From the NCBI GenBank assembly GCA_001695595.3, contig MBPM02000033.1, forward strand, positions 248,001 to 312,000: DNA of 64,000 nucleotides, read 5' to 3'. Made by a program: the position numbers and the translations under genes. Below, piece by piece: positions 1-14,200 of this stretch (the stretch's first letter is position 1; every line of letters begins with the position of its first letter). Under the pieces are notes generated by a model. The model worked only from the letters and a program-made list of their open reading frames with translations, did no database searches and was not told the DNA's origin. Origin of the DNA: Plasmopara viticola. Lineage: Eukaryota > Oomycota > Peronosporomycetes > Peronosporales > Peronosporaceae.

Positions 1-2
1 TT

Positions 3-527
3 GAAGTTGAAGGTTTTGATGATGTTAGAGGAGAAGAGGGTGAAGGGGACAGCGGCGATGTCGAATCGATTATCCCTAATCTAGTAGAAGTAGACCACTC
101 CGTGTCAGAGGTGGAAGTTTACAGCGATACGTCTGTGGCGATTGAAGCCAAAGAAGTATTAGTCAGACCAGAATCCGGTTTTGCCGAAATTGGTGATGAT
201 ACCACCAAGCAGATTAATGATGTCGAAAATGCTGGCGCGAGTGTTGCGAACGAAGCCAAGATTATTGCAGCGGAAGATAGCAAGACCTCAAATGCTTTGG
301 AAGAAAAGGCTCATTTTGATGATAATGACGCTATGCTTGATTTAACCGGTGTAGCTGACGAGAATGCATTGTCAAATTCAGTGGCTGACGAATCATCCCC
401 ATTGTCAAATGAAGAGGGGGTTAGTGGCGGTATTGTGGTTGCTGTTAATGAGGTGCTAGCGCGGCTTGTAGAGCCTTTCGAAGCGGCTAAAGCGGATGCA
501 GCAACTAAAGTAGATGAAAAAGTGTAG
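3..527 (+). CDS. Acidic protein of unknown function, 3' end only
   Basis: The reading frame is open from the left edge of the window to a TAG at 525-527, giving about 174 residues, so the start lies outside. The protein is very rich in Glu, Asp, Ala, Val and Ser and has almost no aromatic residues, as in a disordered acidic tail. There is no recognisable domain, signal peptide or membrane segment. A run such as VNEVLARLVEPFEAAKADAA near the end could form a helix. Codon use looks coding (few rare repeats, no stops), but nothing identifies the family. It is probably the C-terminus of a larger protein. Confidence 0.6.
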   Translation, partial: EVEGFDDVRGEEGEGDSGDVESIIPNLVEVDHSVSEVEVYSDTSVAIEAKEVLVRPESGFAEIGDDTTKQINDVENAGASVANEAKIIAAEDSKTSNALEEKAHFDDNDAMLDLTGVADENALSNSVADESSPLSNEEGVSGGIVVAVNEVLARLVEPFEAAKADAATKVDEKV

Positions 528-1055
528 TTTTGCTTCTCTTCATCAAACAAGCTAGACTGTTTAGCGACTGCCTGGCTGAACAACACGCCAATTTTCAGAA
601 CTCCCATGGTCAATATAAATTCGCTAGATGCAATTCCTATTGAGTGGTGTAGTAAGTAACATGTGTTCAATCGGGATATTTTCTAGGTATATTTAAACTT
701 TTAGAGTACCTTCACAACTCGACGCTCGAACCTGAATCACTTCACGTCTGCAGGCTGAGATTTAGTTGCTCTCTTGGTAGGTCGTAAACATATCATTTGT
801 GATGTCTCGACCCTGACATGATGCTAAGCCAGGCGCCGGAAGCGAGCGCGGCAATGGAGGTACTCCTACCGAACCCCAACGCGCGGGATAAATGACTGCG
901 ACTTACATATGAAGTGTCCATTACTTCGGATTCAGATCACAACTCTCGTTTCGAAGCCGTTCTAGTGGCTACGAAATTTTTGCTGCAAGGTATATCCAAG
1001 CCACAGCACTAGAAGCATTTGGCACCCGTAACTGCATCTCTGCTTCACAGCGCTT
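528..1055. other. Non-coding stretch after the acidic gene
   Basis: I see no gene, repeat or RNA signature here. Presumably it is the 3' flank of the acidic gene. Confidence 0.5.
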
Positions 1056-1196
1056 TTAATGTAAGAGCGCGAGAAGAGGCCACCCCATCTCGGCTGCCTC
1101 AGTAGGCATAGCTGCCGACCTCAAAGCAGTTTGGTCAGCTGCTGCAAAGTTTGCAACAGCAATTGCAGCAGCGGCGGCAAAAATTGACAGCTTCAT
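1056..1196 (-). CDS. Possible secreted-protein remnant with signal peptide
   Basis: From an ATG at 1196 on the minus strand the 46-residue frame begins MKLSIFAAAAAIAVANFAAA, a textbook signal peptide: Lys, a hydrophobic Ala-rich core, and a small-residue cleavage site before DQTAL. The mature part is only about 26 residues and matches no family I know. No RxLR or LxLFLAK motif is visible. It may be the 5' end of a secreted effector or cell-wall protein whose remainder is lost, or a chance Ala-rich ORF. The isolated position in a gene desert favours a relic. Confidence 0.3.
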   Translation of the reverse strand: MKLSIFAAAAAIAVANFAAADQTALRSAAMPTEAAEMGWPLLALLH

Positions 1197-1431
1197 AATC
1201 CTATCGAAGAGTAGACAGCTACGCAAAGTTGATCTTGAAGACTTTGCACCTTCTACATGAGAGTCAGTAGCTTCCAACTTGACCGTGTATAGTGCTCAAG
1301 TTTGTTCTCAGAGGAAGTCGGGGTCTTTCAAGTCGTTGTATTCCTTCAGCCACGTGGCCCTTGGAGTTCATAGTCCGATCGACTACTGCGCGTCTTAACA
1401 TGAGATCTCTGAAGTGCTTCTCAAAGCACAG

Positions 1432-1569
1432 CCTGCCGCTCTTTATTTGAACACGGTCCCTCAGACCTACCACCAATTTGGTGGTGGCTATAGGCACTAT
1501 CAACAGCCGTATGGCTACCCGCACTCACCATTTAACAACAGAGTTGAGAGCAAAAACAACTTTTCATAG
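1432..1569 (+). other. Short Gly/Tyr/Gln-rich coding remnant
   Basis: This plus-strand frame reads into QFGGGYRHYQQPYGYPH and ends at TAG 1567-1569. Such Gly/Tyr-rich low-complexity tails occur in secreted oomycete proteins. It has no start codon of its own and is on the opposite strand to the signal-peptide remnant at 1056-1196, so the two do not form one gene as they stand. Treat as a doubtful fragment. Confidence 0.18.
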
Positions 1570-4500
1570 AAATGCTGGGTGAATTCGAAATGAATACTAA
1601 TGTCACATTAGAGGCTTTAAAAATGTTTTCCGAGCCCCTTCAAGCCTCGAAATGAAATCAATAAAATGTGTGAACAGTATTGCTGAGCGCAAACTTAACC
1701 ATAGAAAGCTTATTGGCTCATAAATATGGCGCCTTAACTCACATTCTACGCAATTTACTCTTTAACACAGTTTCGACGCTTCCCGTCTGACTAAATCCCT
1801 GCGAATGATTTGCTGTGAATTTGGCAAATGGACTTCATAAGTGGGCACAACAATTTGTAAATTGCGGCGGTACAAGCGTATCTCTAAAAAGCGTTATTTA
1901 GTCCACAAAGCCATGGACGGCATCAAGAGCCTTACTGTTAATTTTCCGAATAAAGTGGCTGGAACAGGTACTAAAGCACCATCTTCCATAGACAGCACGC
2001 AAACATCACAACACTAGTGTCACTTTCAGCCTCCAGCAAACCAAAGACAAGGTCGAGGCTCATGGGCTTTCAACGCTTCGCCGATCTCAGCAGTTTTTGA
2101 GTCGTCATTTGACTTTCCAGCACATTGAACAGTTTCTTACATACTTGGCGACCCACTTGTGGGTGTAATGCCACTAAAATGTTGTGGAGACCGCCTAGGG
2201 GCCTAAATGACCACCATTTGAAGCATCATCTGTTTCCAGAAGTATATTGTACTTCATATCTTTACCGCTTGGAGCAATAAACCAAACAGGATCTTCCATA
2301 ATCACTTTTAAATAAAACAGACCGTCCACTCTGAGTTCGCTGTTTAGGGTACAATACTAGACTTTGGCGACTTCTCGAGCGATAATTAGTCATATTAAAG
2401 TCTGTATTGAGCTCCACCTTGTTTGTCCGACGAAAGCATTTATGAAGAAACCATCCTATGTGGAACAAGTCATAATTTCGACTACCCGAAACGCTTAAGT
2501 AAGAACATCAACTTTTCCAGGCTTACATTGAATACAGGCGTTAGATTCTGCAAAGAGGGACAGCATTCTTGCCATTCTTTGCGACAAGTGAGCTGTATAT
2601 ACCGCCGTGCTCAGATATATTTGATCTCACCACAAAGCGCTTAAAGCCCAAAATATGCATCTAAAGAGCTCGAAGCTAAAATATGAGTTGAAAGCACACT
2701 TAAAGCGTATTTCATGGCAACAACCCGCTTTGTGAATGACGCAATTTTGTTTGGCAGCCCTAATCGGCCTTATTTGAAGTGACCCATAATTTCATCATCG
2801 AATTGCGGCAATGCGCAAGCGATGTCATAGCTAGAAGCGTCGTAGAGGACGCCGAGCCGTTGTGTCTCATCCACCGAAGCCAGGACTGAACAATTCTCCT
2901 GGTACTATCAAGTGCATCGTGGTGCTGGCTTTTCCAGAGAGATTCCTTATTCTTTCTTACTAGATCCGACAAAGGCTTTGCGAGACTCTCATTGCCGCAA
3001 CTATATAACTGACTAGACCTAAGTATACTGTTAAATCAGTTTGAGAAAAAGGGTGTTGGCCAAGCCATGACGGCTTCTAATTTCCTGAAGTTTGCTAGAA
3101 TCCCATAGCCGCTTGCATTGTGGCCGGAAACAAAAACGCATTCGTCGATGCTGGCGTAAATTTGATCAATATTCATAACCTCGAACAACTACCTCAGGTG
3201 GCCTAAAAAACCGTACGAATTTGTCACCTTTAAAGCGGCTGTAAAAGATTATATAGCTGGAAGATGCTGAGAGCAAAATTCGTTAGGATCTGTGACTCGA
3301 TAGGTCTACGTCGTAGGGGCGTTTGATAAATACTTGTCACTCCCGAAAGTGACTCTGCTTCGATCGTTCTCGCATAAGATTTTTTTCACTACAATCGTTT
3401 TTCGGCATGCGTAATGTTGTGACGGATCAGAGTCTACCGAAACGCATAACATGTGTTCAAACCCTCATACCCTTGCGCGTGCAGCTAGCAGACAATCACT
3501 GCTGGTTCTCCTTCGAAACTTGTCAAACTACACACCCATCACGGGGACTCAGCTTTCCTCAGAAAAGTAGTACTCCCCTTTCGGTGCCTAGCGTATCCTT
3601 GGCTCTGAAGATGTCTCTGCCAGTGACTTTTCAAACCCCCTGGGCAACGTGTATTCGTACTGTGATGCATAACGATAGCCACATAAGCTTTTACCGCGCA
3701 TTGGAAACGAGCTCAGTAGTCAGCTTCTTCGAACTTATTTGGAGCAAATACGGATCAGATGCTTAATTTGCCGCACGAATGTTGCTTGGATCAAAAGGAA
3801 TTGGGAAGCAACCAGAGTCAGCGGGTGCACAGACATAATCTGCAGGTCTAAAATCTGCCCCTTGTGGCCTTGTGAAAGCGCGAGACTGTTTGTGAAAGTT
3901 TTCTTTATTTTTTTAAAAATTAAAGAAACATTCAGATCGCTATTTCCGTTATAACTCCCTGTGCTCTAAAGAACGAGAGCGAAACATCCGTAATCAAAGG
4001 CAGTCCATGGAAACGGCCACCTTGACTCATTAGAGGATCAACGTTCAAAATTCGAACATTATCGACTGCCTAAATCGGTAATTATATTTACCACACTCAC
4101 AAAATACTTGCTTTCAGGCAAGAAAACGGGTGGAACTCGAAATTTGCCGAACCAGACGACTTCTTTAGTGCTTCTTCACAGAGCGCTCTGATACAATTTT
4201 ACCAGGGGAATGCCCGGATTAGGAGGTCAGAGTATGTAAACGTCACGCGCATCCGTTTATTCTTGATCTAGGCAGCCTTGGTAGCTCTTTAGGATAAAAA
4301 AGAAGGTGCTGTTTCTCAAATCGGTAAAGCTCAAGCCTAAGCTTCACCGGCGTGCACCTCTTCCGCCGGGGCCACATGGTGGATGTGGTGCCCATTACCT
4401 CGCGCATAGGTTTTGTGCATAAAGCTCAAACATCACGGCGCATTTGGCTGCTTCCACAGCCGCCACCTCAGGTCAAAGAGCCAGCGAGTGGTCAAAGCAG

Positions 4501-7500
4501 TGCAAACTATTCGTCAGACAGCTGCAGAGCAACAGATCTTAACAGCCAGAAGCCTTTAAGAGGATTCGAATAGTCAATCTCCCTGCGTTGACGTAGAATT
4601 GGCCAAAAAGTGCTACTTGGTGTAGGGTAATCACGCAGCACATCGTACAGAAACGACGTGCGCGGGGTTCCGGTGACAATTTTTGTTTCAAGAGGCAATA
4701 CATCGCAGGTTTAAGGCTAATACATTAGACACATTGTTAATCTTAATTTTGTTAAGTCTATAATTGTGTGTATAAACTGGAGCATTTCTCAAATGTAGAT
4801 AGGAACTCAGCAACATTGGAATGCGTCCATTTGCGAGCCGGTAGCCACATTTTTGAAGACATTTCCAAATAACAAATTGGCCAAAAAGCTCATTTTTATG
4901 TAAAAGCCCCGTACAGTTTGTATCCTCAAGGATTTAGCTATCGCTTGTCTGGTGGGGTCACACAGTACCTTACAAAGAGTTCAGGTGCAAACCAGGCGAC
5001 TGTTCAAGTCTATTTATTCGATATTTGCTGTCTCCCGCAAAGGCAATCGTTTCACGACATTAACGCTCATATCTACCGATTGAACGCTTGTTCTTATTTG
5101 CATCGTCCTTTAATTGCTTGCCTCGCAACGTTTTGTCTTCTATCTACTTGCCTTGTCCCGCTTCGCCGAGCAATTCTCGCCTGATTTGTTGTGCCACTCT
5201 GCTTCAATCGACTGCTTCACTAAAATGCTTCTGGACCGCTCACTCGGCCATTTACAAAACGTTAGAATGAATTGCTTTGCTCGACTTTACTCTGGACGTT
5301 TGCTTGAAGTTATGGTAGACCACTCGACCTCTGCTTGCTCAGCTGCTTTCTTGTTTTTGTTTTGGTAGGTTACTTCCATGGATAATTGCTAGATCTGTTC
5401 TAAAAAGATCTTGAGAAGATTGCTAATGTAGATGAAGGAACCGATACAAATGAAAATATTTTTGGCGTGTGTTGGAAAAAACATGAGCTGTAATCTACGT
5501 CCTATGCTTGCTGGCCACTTATCGTTAAACCGTTTAAAAAGGAGCATATATCCTGTGGTATGATGAAACAGAATGTATAAAAATGAGCGATAGAGGCGAC
5601 GGTTTACCTTAGTATTGATCTTCAAAAAAGACATACGCTTCATTTTCCCACATTGTAGTAATTTTATCTTCACTTATGTATTTCTGTGTGCAAGTATGCT
5701 GAAGAAAATTCTCTAGACCATGAAAGAAAGCAGTTAAATTTTAATATAGATTGTTCTATCACATGCCGATGTTGTCAGTAGAGTCCTAATACTCTAAGCT
5801 TCCAAGAATATTTAATCAAAGTTACAAAAGTTCTCTTTTCGACAAAACGCGCTATACCTTCAGATGCTTGCCCTCAAGCTCGTGCACTTAAAATATATCT
5901 GCTTTGGTCAATTTACTTCATATGTCACGCTATCATTTTGCAGTACACGCGTTGATGTCATCATATCCAGTTTAGGTAGCTTTTTCTTCACGAATTTCAC
6001 TTAAAGTGTTGTTGTCGATGAATCGCACTGAAGTTCAACGTGCAAGCCTTTTGAGTCTTGCATCAAGATAAACTCAAATTGATATGCGCGCTATACTTGC
6101 CAATTTCAAACACTGTTTTGGTTCAAACGAAAGCTTGAAATAGTTTTCCAAATAATGTGGCATCGAATTTGTCATTATTTAATTATATAATGATAGCATC
6201 ATATGATGGGCAACGATGCGGCAATGATGGCTGTAATGGAAGCATCAGAGGTCAGGCCAACCTCAAAGTAAGAAATCTTGATTAGCTGTCGTTGAATCTA
6301 AATTTCAAAATCCGTCAGAGTACGAGATCAGGCGAGCTGTGCTGCACAGCTACTTGCGTCAGGCAAGCCACGTTACAAAGCTCCTTGGACGCTTAGATTT
6401 CGCTAAAAATCTCGAAAGCCATTAAGACCTGTATGGGAATGTGTAAGCCAGATGCTCACATATCTAGGCTAAACGCTGCACGTACGAAGTCGAAGTCAAT
6501 TAATATTTACGCAAGAGACCGCGCTCATCTGCCCAGAAATTGCTTTTGCTGCAAGCATGCTTGATTTTATTTTAATGAGCCTACCAAAGGTACTAATTTG
6601 GTATCAAACATGCTGCTTGCTGTCCGGCTAAAAAATCACTACGATTCGCATTATCGCAAAGGAAATTCTATCGTTGATGCCGGTACCTAGATAGCTAACT
6701 TTTATTGTAAACGTAGATTATATCTGTTCTAAATTCACACGGAAACATTTTTTCAGTCAGGAATCGTATTTATGTTCTCTGCAGCCACGCTATCATAGAT
6801 ATCAATACAGAATACTATTGCCACAGTTAAACATGTTAAACCAAAAATGTACTGCTTTCTTAAGCTTGATGCGAGTCGTCGAAAATTCGCCAAGTTGATT
6901 CGCATAGACATTAGCGTGAAGAACGTCAGTCGATTCTAGTGCTGATGACGTAAACGATTGCACGTGTAGAAAAGGTCAAAATAATTTATGCTTCGGGTAG
7001 GTTTGCTAACTTGATGAAGCGTCGGAGGCAGACACATTTGCGTTAGCGCTTAACAAGCGTTTCGTTGAACCTGCGGCGATACTTTACGTCTTAATCTAAA
7101 TGATACTGCGATCGTTTAAGACAAAAACATGTAGCTCTCGCTCTCATGTGAAACCTAAAAAATCTTCTCGCGTCTGCATATCCACAAATGCCACAAGAAT
7201 ACTTAGAAGCAGCTAGCTTTACTACACTAGGGTACCAATGACCTCGTTGTACAAACTTTTTTGATCAGGCCATTTACCACCTCATTTAGACCTAAATATG
7301 TCAGCTTCTGGCTTCTGGTTCTCCGCTTAAATGGGAGCTTAGTGGATTTAAAGACTAAATTTATACCAAAGCTACCCCACAGCTGATGCAGCGTAGTCCA
7401 CGACGGGCTAATAGTGAACCAAAATCCTCCATTTGGTGATGATCTCAACTAGTGCTACCGGGTCACTTACCCAACACAGAGGCAGCATCAACATAGGTGG

Positions 7501-9830
7501 GACGTGGCAACTTTGACACCACTTATATAATCAATAAATCCAGGAGCAATCGAGCATCGTGGAACACATTATCAAATACACTGCGAAAAAGCATGCACCA
7601 GACTCAAGTCATGTTTTTTTAGGACATAGCGAGACGTGTTCCCTTTTACACACAAGAGTTACAATGTTCTCTTTATCTTGGCATAAAATTTTGCAAAGCT
7701 TTATAGAAAAGCCCTCTTTTAAATTTAATGGGATTATACAAGTTAGAAGTCTCAACGTATTCTCGTATGACTATTTGGCCTCTCCCGACAGCGAGTGCTA
7801 GTGTTAAGAGCTTAGTTATCATGGGCGCGACCAGCCTGACAGAATCATCGACTTTGGACCGCTGTGTGAAGCCTTGTACAATCTACAGCCCCTTGTAGCG
7901 CACAAGTTATAAGCTCTGGTCTTTTGGGACTCAAAATTCACTAACTTATAGCTGGCTTTTGACTTGCTCAGCATTCTTTCATTTTCTAAATACTACATGT
8001 TATGTAAAAAACTTGTCTTAGCTACAGCAATTTACTCAGATCCGTTAAGGGTTTTGAAAGACTAACGGATCGACTCTTTGGGCTAATTGTAATGAGCACT
8101 CACGCTTACCTCTACAAGGTAACTCACTAGGCCCTTTATTGACAACTATTTTGTTATCTGTAGCAGCTTTGGTAAATAGCGTCTATAAAATATGTTCGTA
8201 TGATACAAATTTGCCGTTAAAAGAACATTTTTTATCGCTATCAATAACTAAATCGCGTTATGATTACAAGTACATCCGTACTACGTCAAGTTGCTTTGTG
8301 TTTTAAGTGCGGTGAATACCGCGTAACAGAAGTTAAGGTTGCGAACGTCGGTGCACCCGACGGATGGTCACGAAGTCCATCAAGAGGCGACTGACTTTGA
8401 ATTACAAATATTGTACCAGGTACGCGATGCACAGTTCTACACGCGCAGAAAGTGGTATTTCCTACTGGTCGCTACAAAACTACCAGCTATAGCAATGTAA
8501 TACACCAATTGTAGCCTGCTTCCTGCCACTGTTTAAGCGGTTCTTTGCCAACAAGTCAGATATACGAATAAACCTTTTTAAGCGCCCATAAGGATTGGTA
8601 GCACACTGAATAGCCGGACCACATTTTTCCTTCAATTTTAGCATGGGTTTTAGTCAGAAAGTGCGATCTGTGTATTAGAGTCGCAAAGTAAAGCTCATCA
8701 AAGTTAATTTCTCTTTAGCTTAAAGCATTTGAGAGGATCTGCTGGGGTGAAGTCGTACACAAAAGCTCGAGTTGCAGCGAGTCTTATGCGCGGCGGACGA
8801 ATGAATAGACCGGGAAATGGTACACAGGTGAATTTATATTCAAGACGTAGCTACAGCGACGACTAGACAAAAACTTACAATAATGGCTCTATCACGTCTC
8901 TGATCAAGGTTTACATTCCTTCTGCACTTGGTCATAGTACACTATATATGTGTACTAAAGGTGCCCGCTGCTGCGTCGCCTGGCCTATCGCCTGTCTTTC
9001 CTCTTTTTTGCCTAAGTATCAAATTTATCTTCGAAAGAAGATACATTAAATTTCAACTACACAAATTATTAATAAAACACAAATTTTTACGATTTGAAAC
9101 TTCAAGGGACCTGCGGTTTGGATATCTGCTTTGTATTAAAGTACAGCTTATGGTATTGGGATTGTCAGAGCTGCTTTCTTTCAAGTTCAAGAGGGGCTGA
9201 CACCTCTTAATACAAGAAGCAGATAATACATATTCTACTTGGTAGTTTTTAAACTTCATCGGTTTAATTGACATTGTAGTGCGATCGAATAAGGCAAAAA
9301 TCGATGCTCACCACGCGCATAGTCGTGCAGAGCGATGCATACAAGCATAAGTGTAAGTGCATCTTCTTTGTCTATGATTGTATAACGTCATGTCTGCAGA
9401 GCTACTTTCGTGAGTGCAATAGACTGCTTTAATTTTCTGCAGCCATCTATCAACGCTGCCTAAATTGTCATCCAAGCCGGGATGATTGTAGTAACATGTA
9501 TCACGACGCCATACCACTATATCGATTAATACAAATCAAGTACTTTTTGAAAAGACTATTCTTTGTATTGACCAGCAAAAATGAGAGTGGTATGCAATCT
9601 GGGAACTTTTCATAAATACATGCAGATAGAAATTTCTATGCTTGATAGTAAATTCGGAATATTTACCCTACAATATGTCTTCTGGAAAATCAAAGTATAG
9701 GTCAATTAGTATCAAAGCTATATTGGTGATAATTGAAAGGATAACTAGGACAAAATTTAACTCACGCGGTAAGGCAAATTGCGATTTTGATATCCAAGTA
9801 ATTTTCAGGTTTTCAGCAAAGGTATAAACA
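1570..9830. other. Gene desert, AT-rich, no recognisable gene
   Basis: About 8 kb in which both strands are broken by stops. The longest open frames are about 60-120 residues, most lack ATG starts, and their translations (for example 3407-3766 +, 5389-5673 -) show no domain. I recognise no tRNA, rRNA or transposon domain. This probably represents decayed repeats and intergenic DNA. Confidence 0.55.
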
Positions 9831-9881
9831 CTGAATTTACAGCATCCCTTGTAGCTCTTACAAGGGATGCTGAAAATTCAG
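9831..9881. repeat. Near-perfect inverted repeat (hairpin) followed by T-run
   Basis: Left arm 9831-9853 and right arm 9859-9881 are reverse complements over 23 bp with a single mismatch, separated by the 5-nt loop GCTCT. The core is CAGCATCCCTTGTA with its complement. A run of T follows at 9882-9889. It could be a fold-back element (MITE-like core), a transcribed hairpin, or a Pol III-style transcript end. No flanking gene explains it. Confidence 0.8.
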
Positions 9882-11095
9882 TTTTTTTTGTTTAGAGCTA
9901 CGGCAGCTCGGCTGCATGTGGCAATACTTTTAGCCAATCTTTACCCAATCTTAGGGACTGACATCTTGTAAGCTGACATTTTGCTTGCCCCACGAAGCGT
10001 AGGCTTTTGAAGGCAAAGAATAGGAGAGCTTCCTGCTCAACCCACAAAAGTCTAATGTCCGCAGCATCAGATAATCGCTTAGGCCATCTCATTATTGGGT
10101 AGAAGTGATCACGAATATGCCCTATCATGCAATACATCTGCAAAGAAGCTATTGTTGCCAAGGGTAGGTAGAACGGTCAGCCGACAATAGGCTTTAAGCA
10201 GCCAATCGTGCGTACCGTGAGCAGTCATGCTTCTTTGCAACATTTAGAAGTCAAAAGGAGCTTGTAGAGTTTTTCCGAGCGTTTGGATCTTTTGTGGCTA
10301 GAGTGACTGTAGCTTCTCTTAGAGGAGGCTGCATTGACCGTCATCATGAGGAAATTGTGCCCGTACGTGGCTTGGACAGAGCTTTTCTGTGCATACATAG
10401 CAATTTATTATAAAGGCAGAAAATTGGCATACATTTTGATCTTAAGCTTCAGGCGGCAGAGGTAGGAATACTCACCGCGGAACAGCCTGTTGCGGCTTAA
10501 GACCGACGGTTCTCAGCTATGCCACGCGTTATAGGTAGTGACATCCGCCATCCGCGGCTGAGTGCGCTTTGAGCCATTAGCGTATTATTCAAGGAGCCTC
10601 AATCTAACGATGAGTCAGGCGCTGTTATGCTGCAAGGAAGCGGTAGAACTCGGGCATGGAGTGGCCTGCCAAAAGAAAACAAGCTCCACCAGCTCTCAAG
10701 GGAGCATAAAAGATCAATTCATCATTACTGTGGATTATAGCACAGATCATTTTTATAATTTCGAATTGGTGGTTGTTAAGCGTCTTCAAGGTTTTCAGTA
10801 AGCCATGGACGGGTGGTTGGCGTCGGGAAGTTACGCTCGACGCTTCGCTATTGAAGGTAACCAGCTATATGCTCAGGCTCTACGGGCACATCAAGGTGAA
10901 ATATCACTGCTCTTGTGAAATATCTCTCGGTCCCGAGTCGAGCGATTGGCTATTTAAGCCGTAGAGTCGGTGCTCTCGGTCCAAATTAAGATAGCGTTCG
11001 GTGCTACCAAAGTCAAACAATTACACAACCGGGTCAGCAAAAATATTGAAAACAGCGACACTTGTTTCCGCTGCTAAGGAGTTGGATATAGACAG

Positions 11096-11215
11096 CCAAA
11101 GGTAGGTTGCTTAAGTGGACGAGTAATCACATCCAAAAGTTTCCGATCCATACTTAAATGGGTGGGTGAGTGTTAGTAAGGCTATACGCATCACTAACTG
11201 AAAAAAACATAGGGT
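11096..11215. repeat. Diverged dispersed repeat, copy A
   Basis: The copy begins GCCAAAGGTAGGT and ends CACTAACTGAAAAAAACATAGGGT. The first 41 bases and the last 24 bases align with copy B at 14872-14947 with scattered substitutions; this copy has roughly 40 extra bases between the two blocks. It is probably an old fragment of a non-autonomous or coding transposon; the family is unknown. Confidence 0.5.
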
Positions 11216-14200
11216 GTTGTTCCAAAATGAACCTGATAGCTTCCAGCGTCCGCACGAGATACGACACTGAATTGATTTGATCAATGTGTACAGAATATGG
11301 GCACCACTGACGTCATGGACAGAGTCAATAACGTGGCTTAGATCGTAATAGACATTACTTGCTGAATTGCATGAGCGATATGACCAGCATTTATCCAAAG
11401 TATTATGAGCGAAGCTCTGCAACTATTGCTTGATACACATAAACATTTTGTGCTCATGGGATACATCATCTGCTGTCGGTGGTGGCATGGTCGGCTTCAA
11501 ATCATGTAAGCATGAGCGACTTTAAGTAGAATTTTGTATGTGACACCCGTAGCAAGCAATATTTGCTACCAGCCGATAATGGATAGCCGGCGCTAAATCA
11601 AGACAGAAAAGACAAGGCTCCACCAATGGTCATGGAATGGCCTGTAGACCACTGGGTGATGGACCAGACTTAGCGGCCTAGTGTGTTGCTTAGAAGCTTG
11701 TTATAAGTTACAGCATCGATTACTCTGTGGCTTTCTCTTAAAAGCTCTAGATTCTATTGATGTCGCGTCGTAGTTTTATTTGTTATACATAGATTGTTTT
11801 TGATAATCGATCGATTCGCTATAAATCGGATGACTATTCCACAGATTTCATTGCTAACGATTTGCTTGCGTTTTGTTTCCAGCCTGAAAGAAGGCGATAG
11901 ATTATAACACCTAAGACATCAAAATTTAATGTGAAGTTAGAGTCGCGATAGATGATGGCAAGGAGACCGTACGTTTTTGCGCAATGTACCACGAGCAGGT
12001 CGGCACTGTCTACTGCATATGCGGTAATGAACAATTTGAAGAACTTTATATGTTTAGTCTTGAAAGCCACGATAGCCATTATTAAGAAATTTCTTGTGCT
12101 CATGGCCGGATGACAGCTACCCAACCGTATTCCTGGTAAGCACCCTAGCTATTTTATTTGCGTCCGGTAGTTGACCAGTCACGTGTCATGGGGTCTGTCA
12201 GCTTTTCTTTGAGATACAGTGGACTCTGTGTCGCAAGATGTATCGCTGACAACATTTAAGACAAACTAACTGTAACACTTGCAAGGGAGTTTTGAAAAGT
12301 GAGGTCAAGATGAAAGCAACACAAGAGAAGAATCAGAGACGACTTCCATCGAACCGGATGACGGATCAATTGTAGCTACGGTTTAGTAATTTGCTGCGGT
12401 GATGAGAGGATCTTGAAGACTGACTAAAGATTAACGCTTCTTTTGGGAGAGCGCATCGCCATATCGTTATTTGTCCGAGAATTCCTCGGAGTTGTTGAAT
12501 CATCGCACTACGCGTCAATTCGTCGTCTTATGACCTATATGCTTTCGACATTTATGTCTATAAATCTTCGTTCACAGTAGATCATGGGCTTATTAATGAC
12601 TCTGGACTCAAGGCGGAGTGTTTTGACAGATTTCATTTCCCGTAGTAAATTCTCAGATTGAAGATGTTTGAAATTCCGAAGGATTTAAGAGGAGATCACT
12701 GGGTTAGAACAAATTTCACAGACCATAGATCAGCCCACACACGGCTATTGTCCTTAGCCCCAGACTGGCAGTTGATGCGACGGCATCGAGCGCGAGGGAG
12801 ACGTGGCTAATTCTAGGGAGCGTATAGCAAGCGCAAGGCATGGTGGAGATATGGTGGCGTGAAATTTTGTTTGCGTCGTTTAAGTGTATAAAAGCAATCA
12901 GCAGCGACACATGATGGAGCTTGAGGACCTGTTGACGAAAGCGACGAACGCGGTTGCGGGCGAAGCGAGGAGGAAATCTGTGCTGTGATGCTCAAAAGTA
13001 TATTAACAAGGTCTAAGAGCCTTGTACAAGCACAGGTCGGTCACGAGCTTTAGCCATGAAGAGGCTTATTTTCAAAGGGGTGCACCAGAAGGAGTCGGCA
13101 CGGTCTAAACGGCAACCGCACTCCTAACAAGCATAGAAATCACATGTTACAGTCGAAGGAGCAACTTGTTGGCGACCATTCGTAGTGTGCTTCGAGCCAC
13201 TACTAGAAGACTGCTGCGCGAGCGAAAGTGGGATCATGGTGAGCGGGGCGTCGACACACATGTGCAGGGACCGCGACGCAGTCGACGAGTGACACCTTGG
13301 AGCATGTCACGCACGAAGAGTTAAAATTATTGCATACGAGACGAAACATTGGACATGACACTCGTAGATTCCACGTTTGGAACCTAGTCATGAATCTGCT
13401 CTCGCAAACGGCTGCGGCAGCACGACCAGCAGATAGTGCGTGATGAAGCGCGTTAAGGGATCGATAGCATGGCATATTTTATCAACATATACGACGATGC
13501 GGAGTGTTACTCAGTCGAGAGTGAGAACGACTTTAGGCATCATTACTTGGGACACGTAGCTTATAAAAATTAGCGCGGTGGTTAAGCTCGAGAAATTTGG
13601 CGAAAATGGATTGACGGCAAAACGGGTAAGCGCGCGCCGTCAGTTATGTACCCTCCTTTATTCTAAACTAAATGCGAAATTGCATTGCTTTCGCGATTGT
13701 CTTTGTCAGACAAAATCTCCATCCGTAGCAAAATTGCGGAAGCCAATTAACAGTTTTTAAATCAACACTTATATACAACTACTCAGTAAGGGTGGTCAAG
13801 TCTTTGCGCATAATTCGACTACTAATAAGACTTAGCGCTATTGCAATTCGCTCAATGACACTAAGACTTCCATTTTTATAGCTACCTTTGATGATTTTCG
13901 GAAAAAGGTCTCGTCGGCCCACGCAATTTCTGCGTGATTAAACTCTCCTGATTATGACACGCTTGACTGCTATTCGCTTTAAGCTGTCGATGCCTCACTG
14001 GCTCCGATTACGTTTTGAGCAGTTATTGCCGGTCTTATACACAAATATTGATGACGTTTTTTAATGGAGAAACAAGGCTTCAATGTCATCGTCCAGTGGG
14101 ACACGAAAAGTGTGGGCTCTCAAATTCGACAAAAAAGACGATTTAAGTCTTATGTCTAAGTGTCCAATACAAATTATACCTTCATTGGGACAATGAGGAC

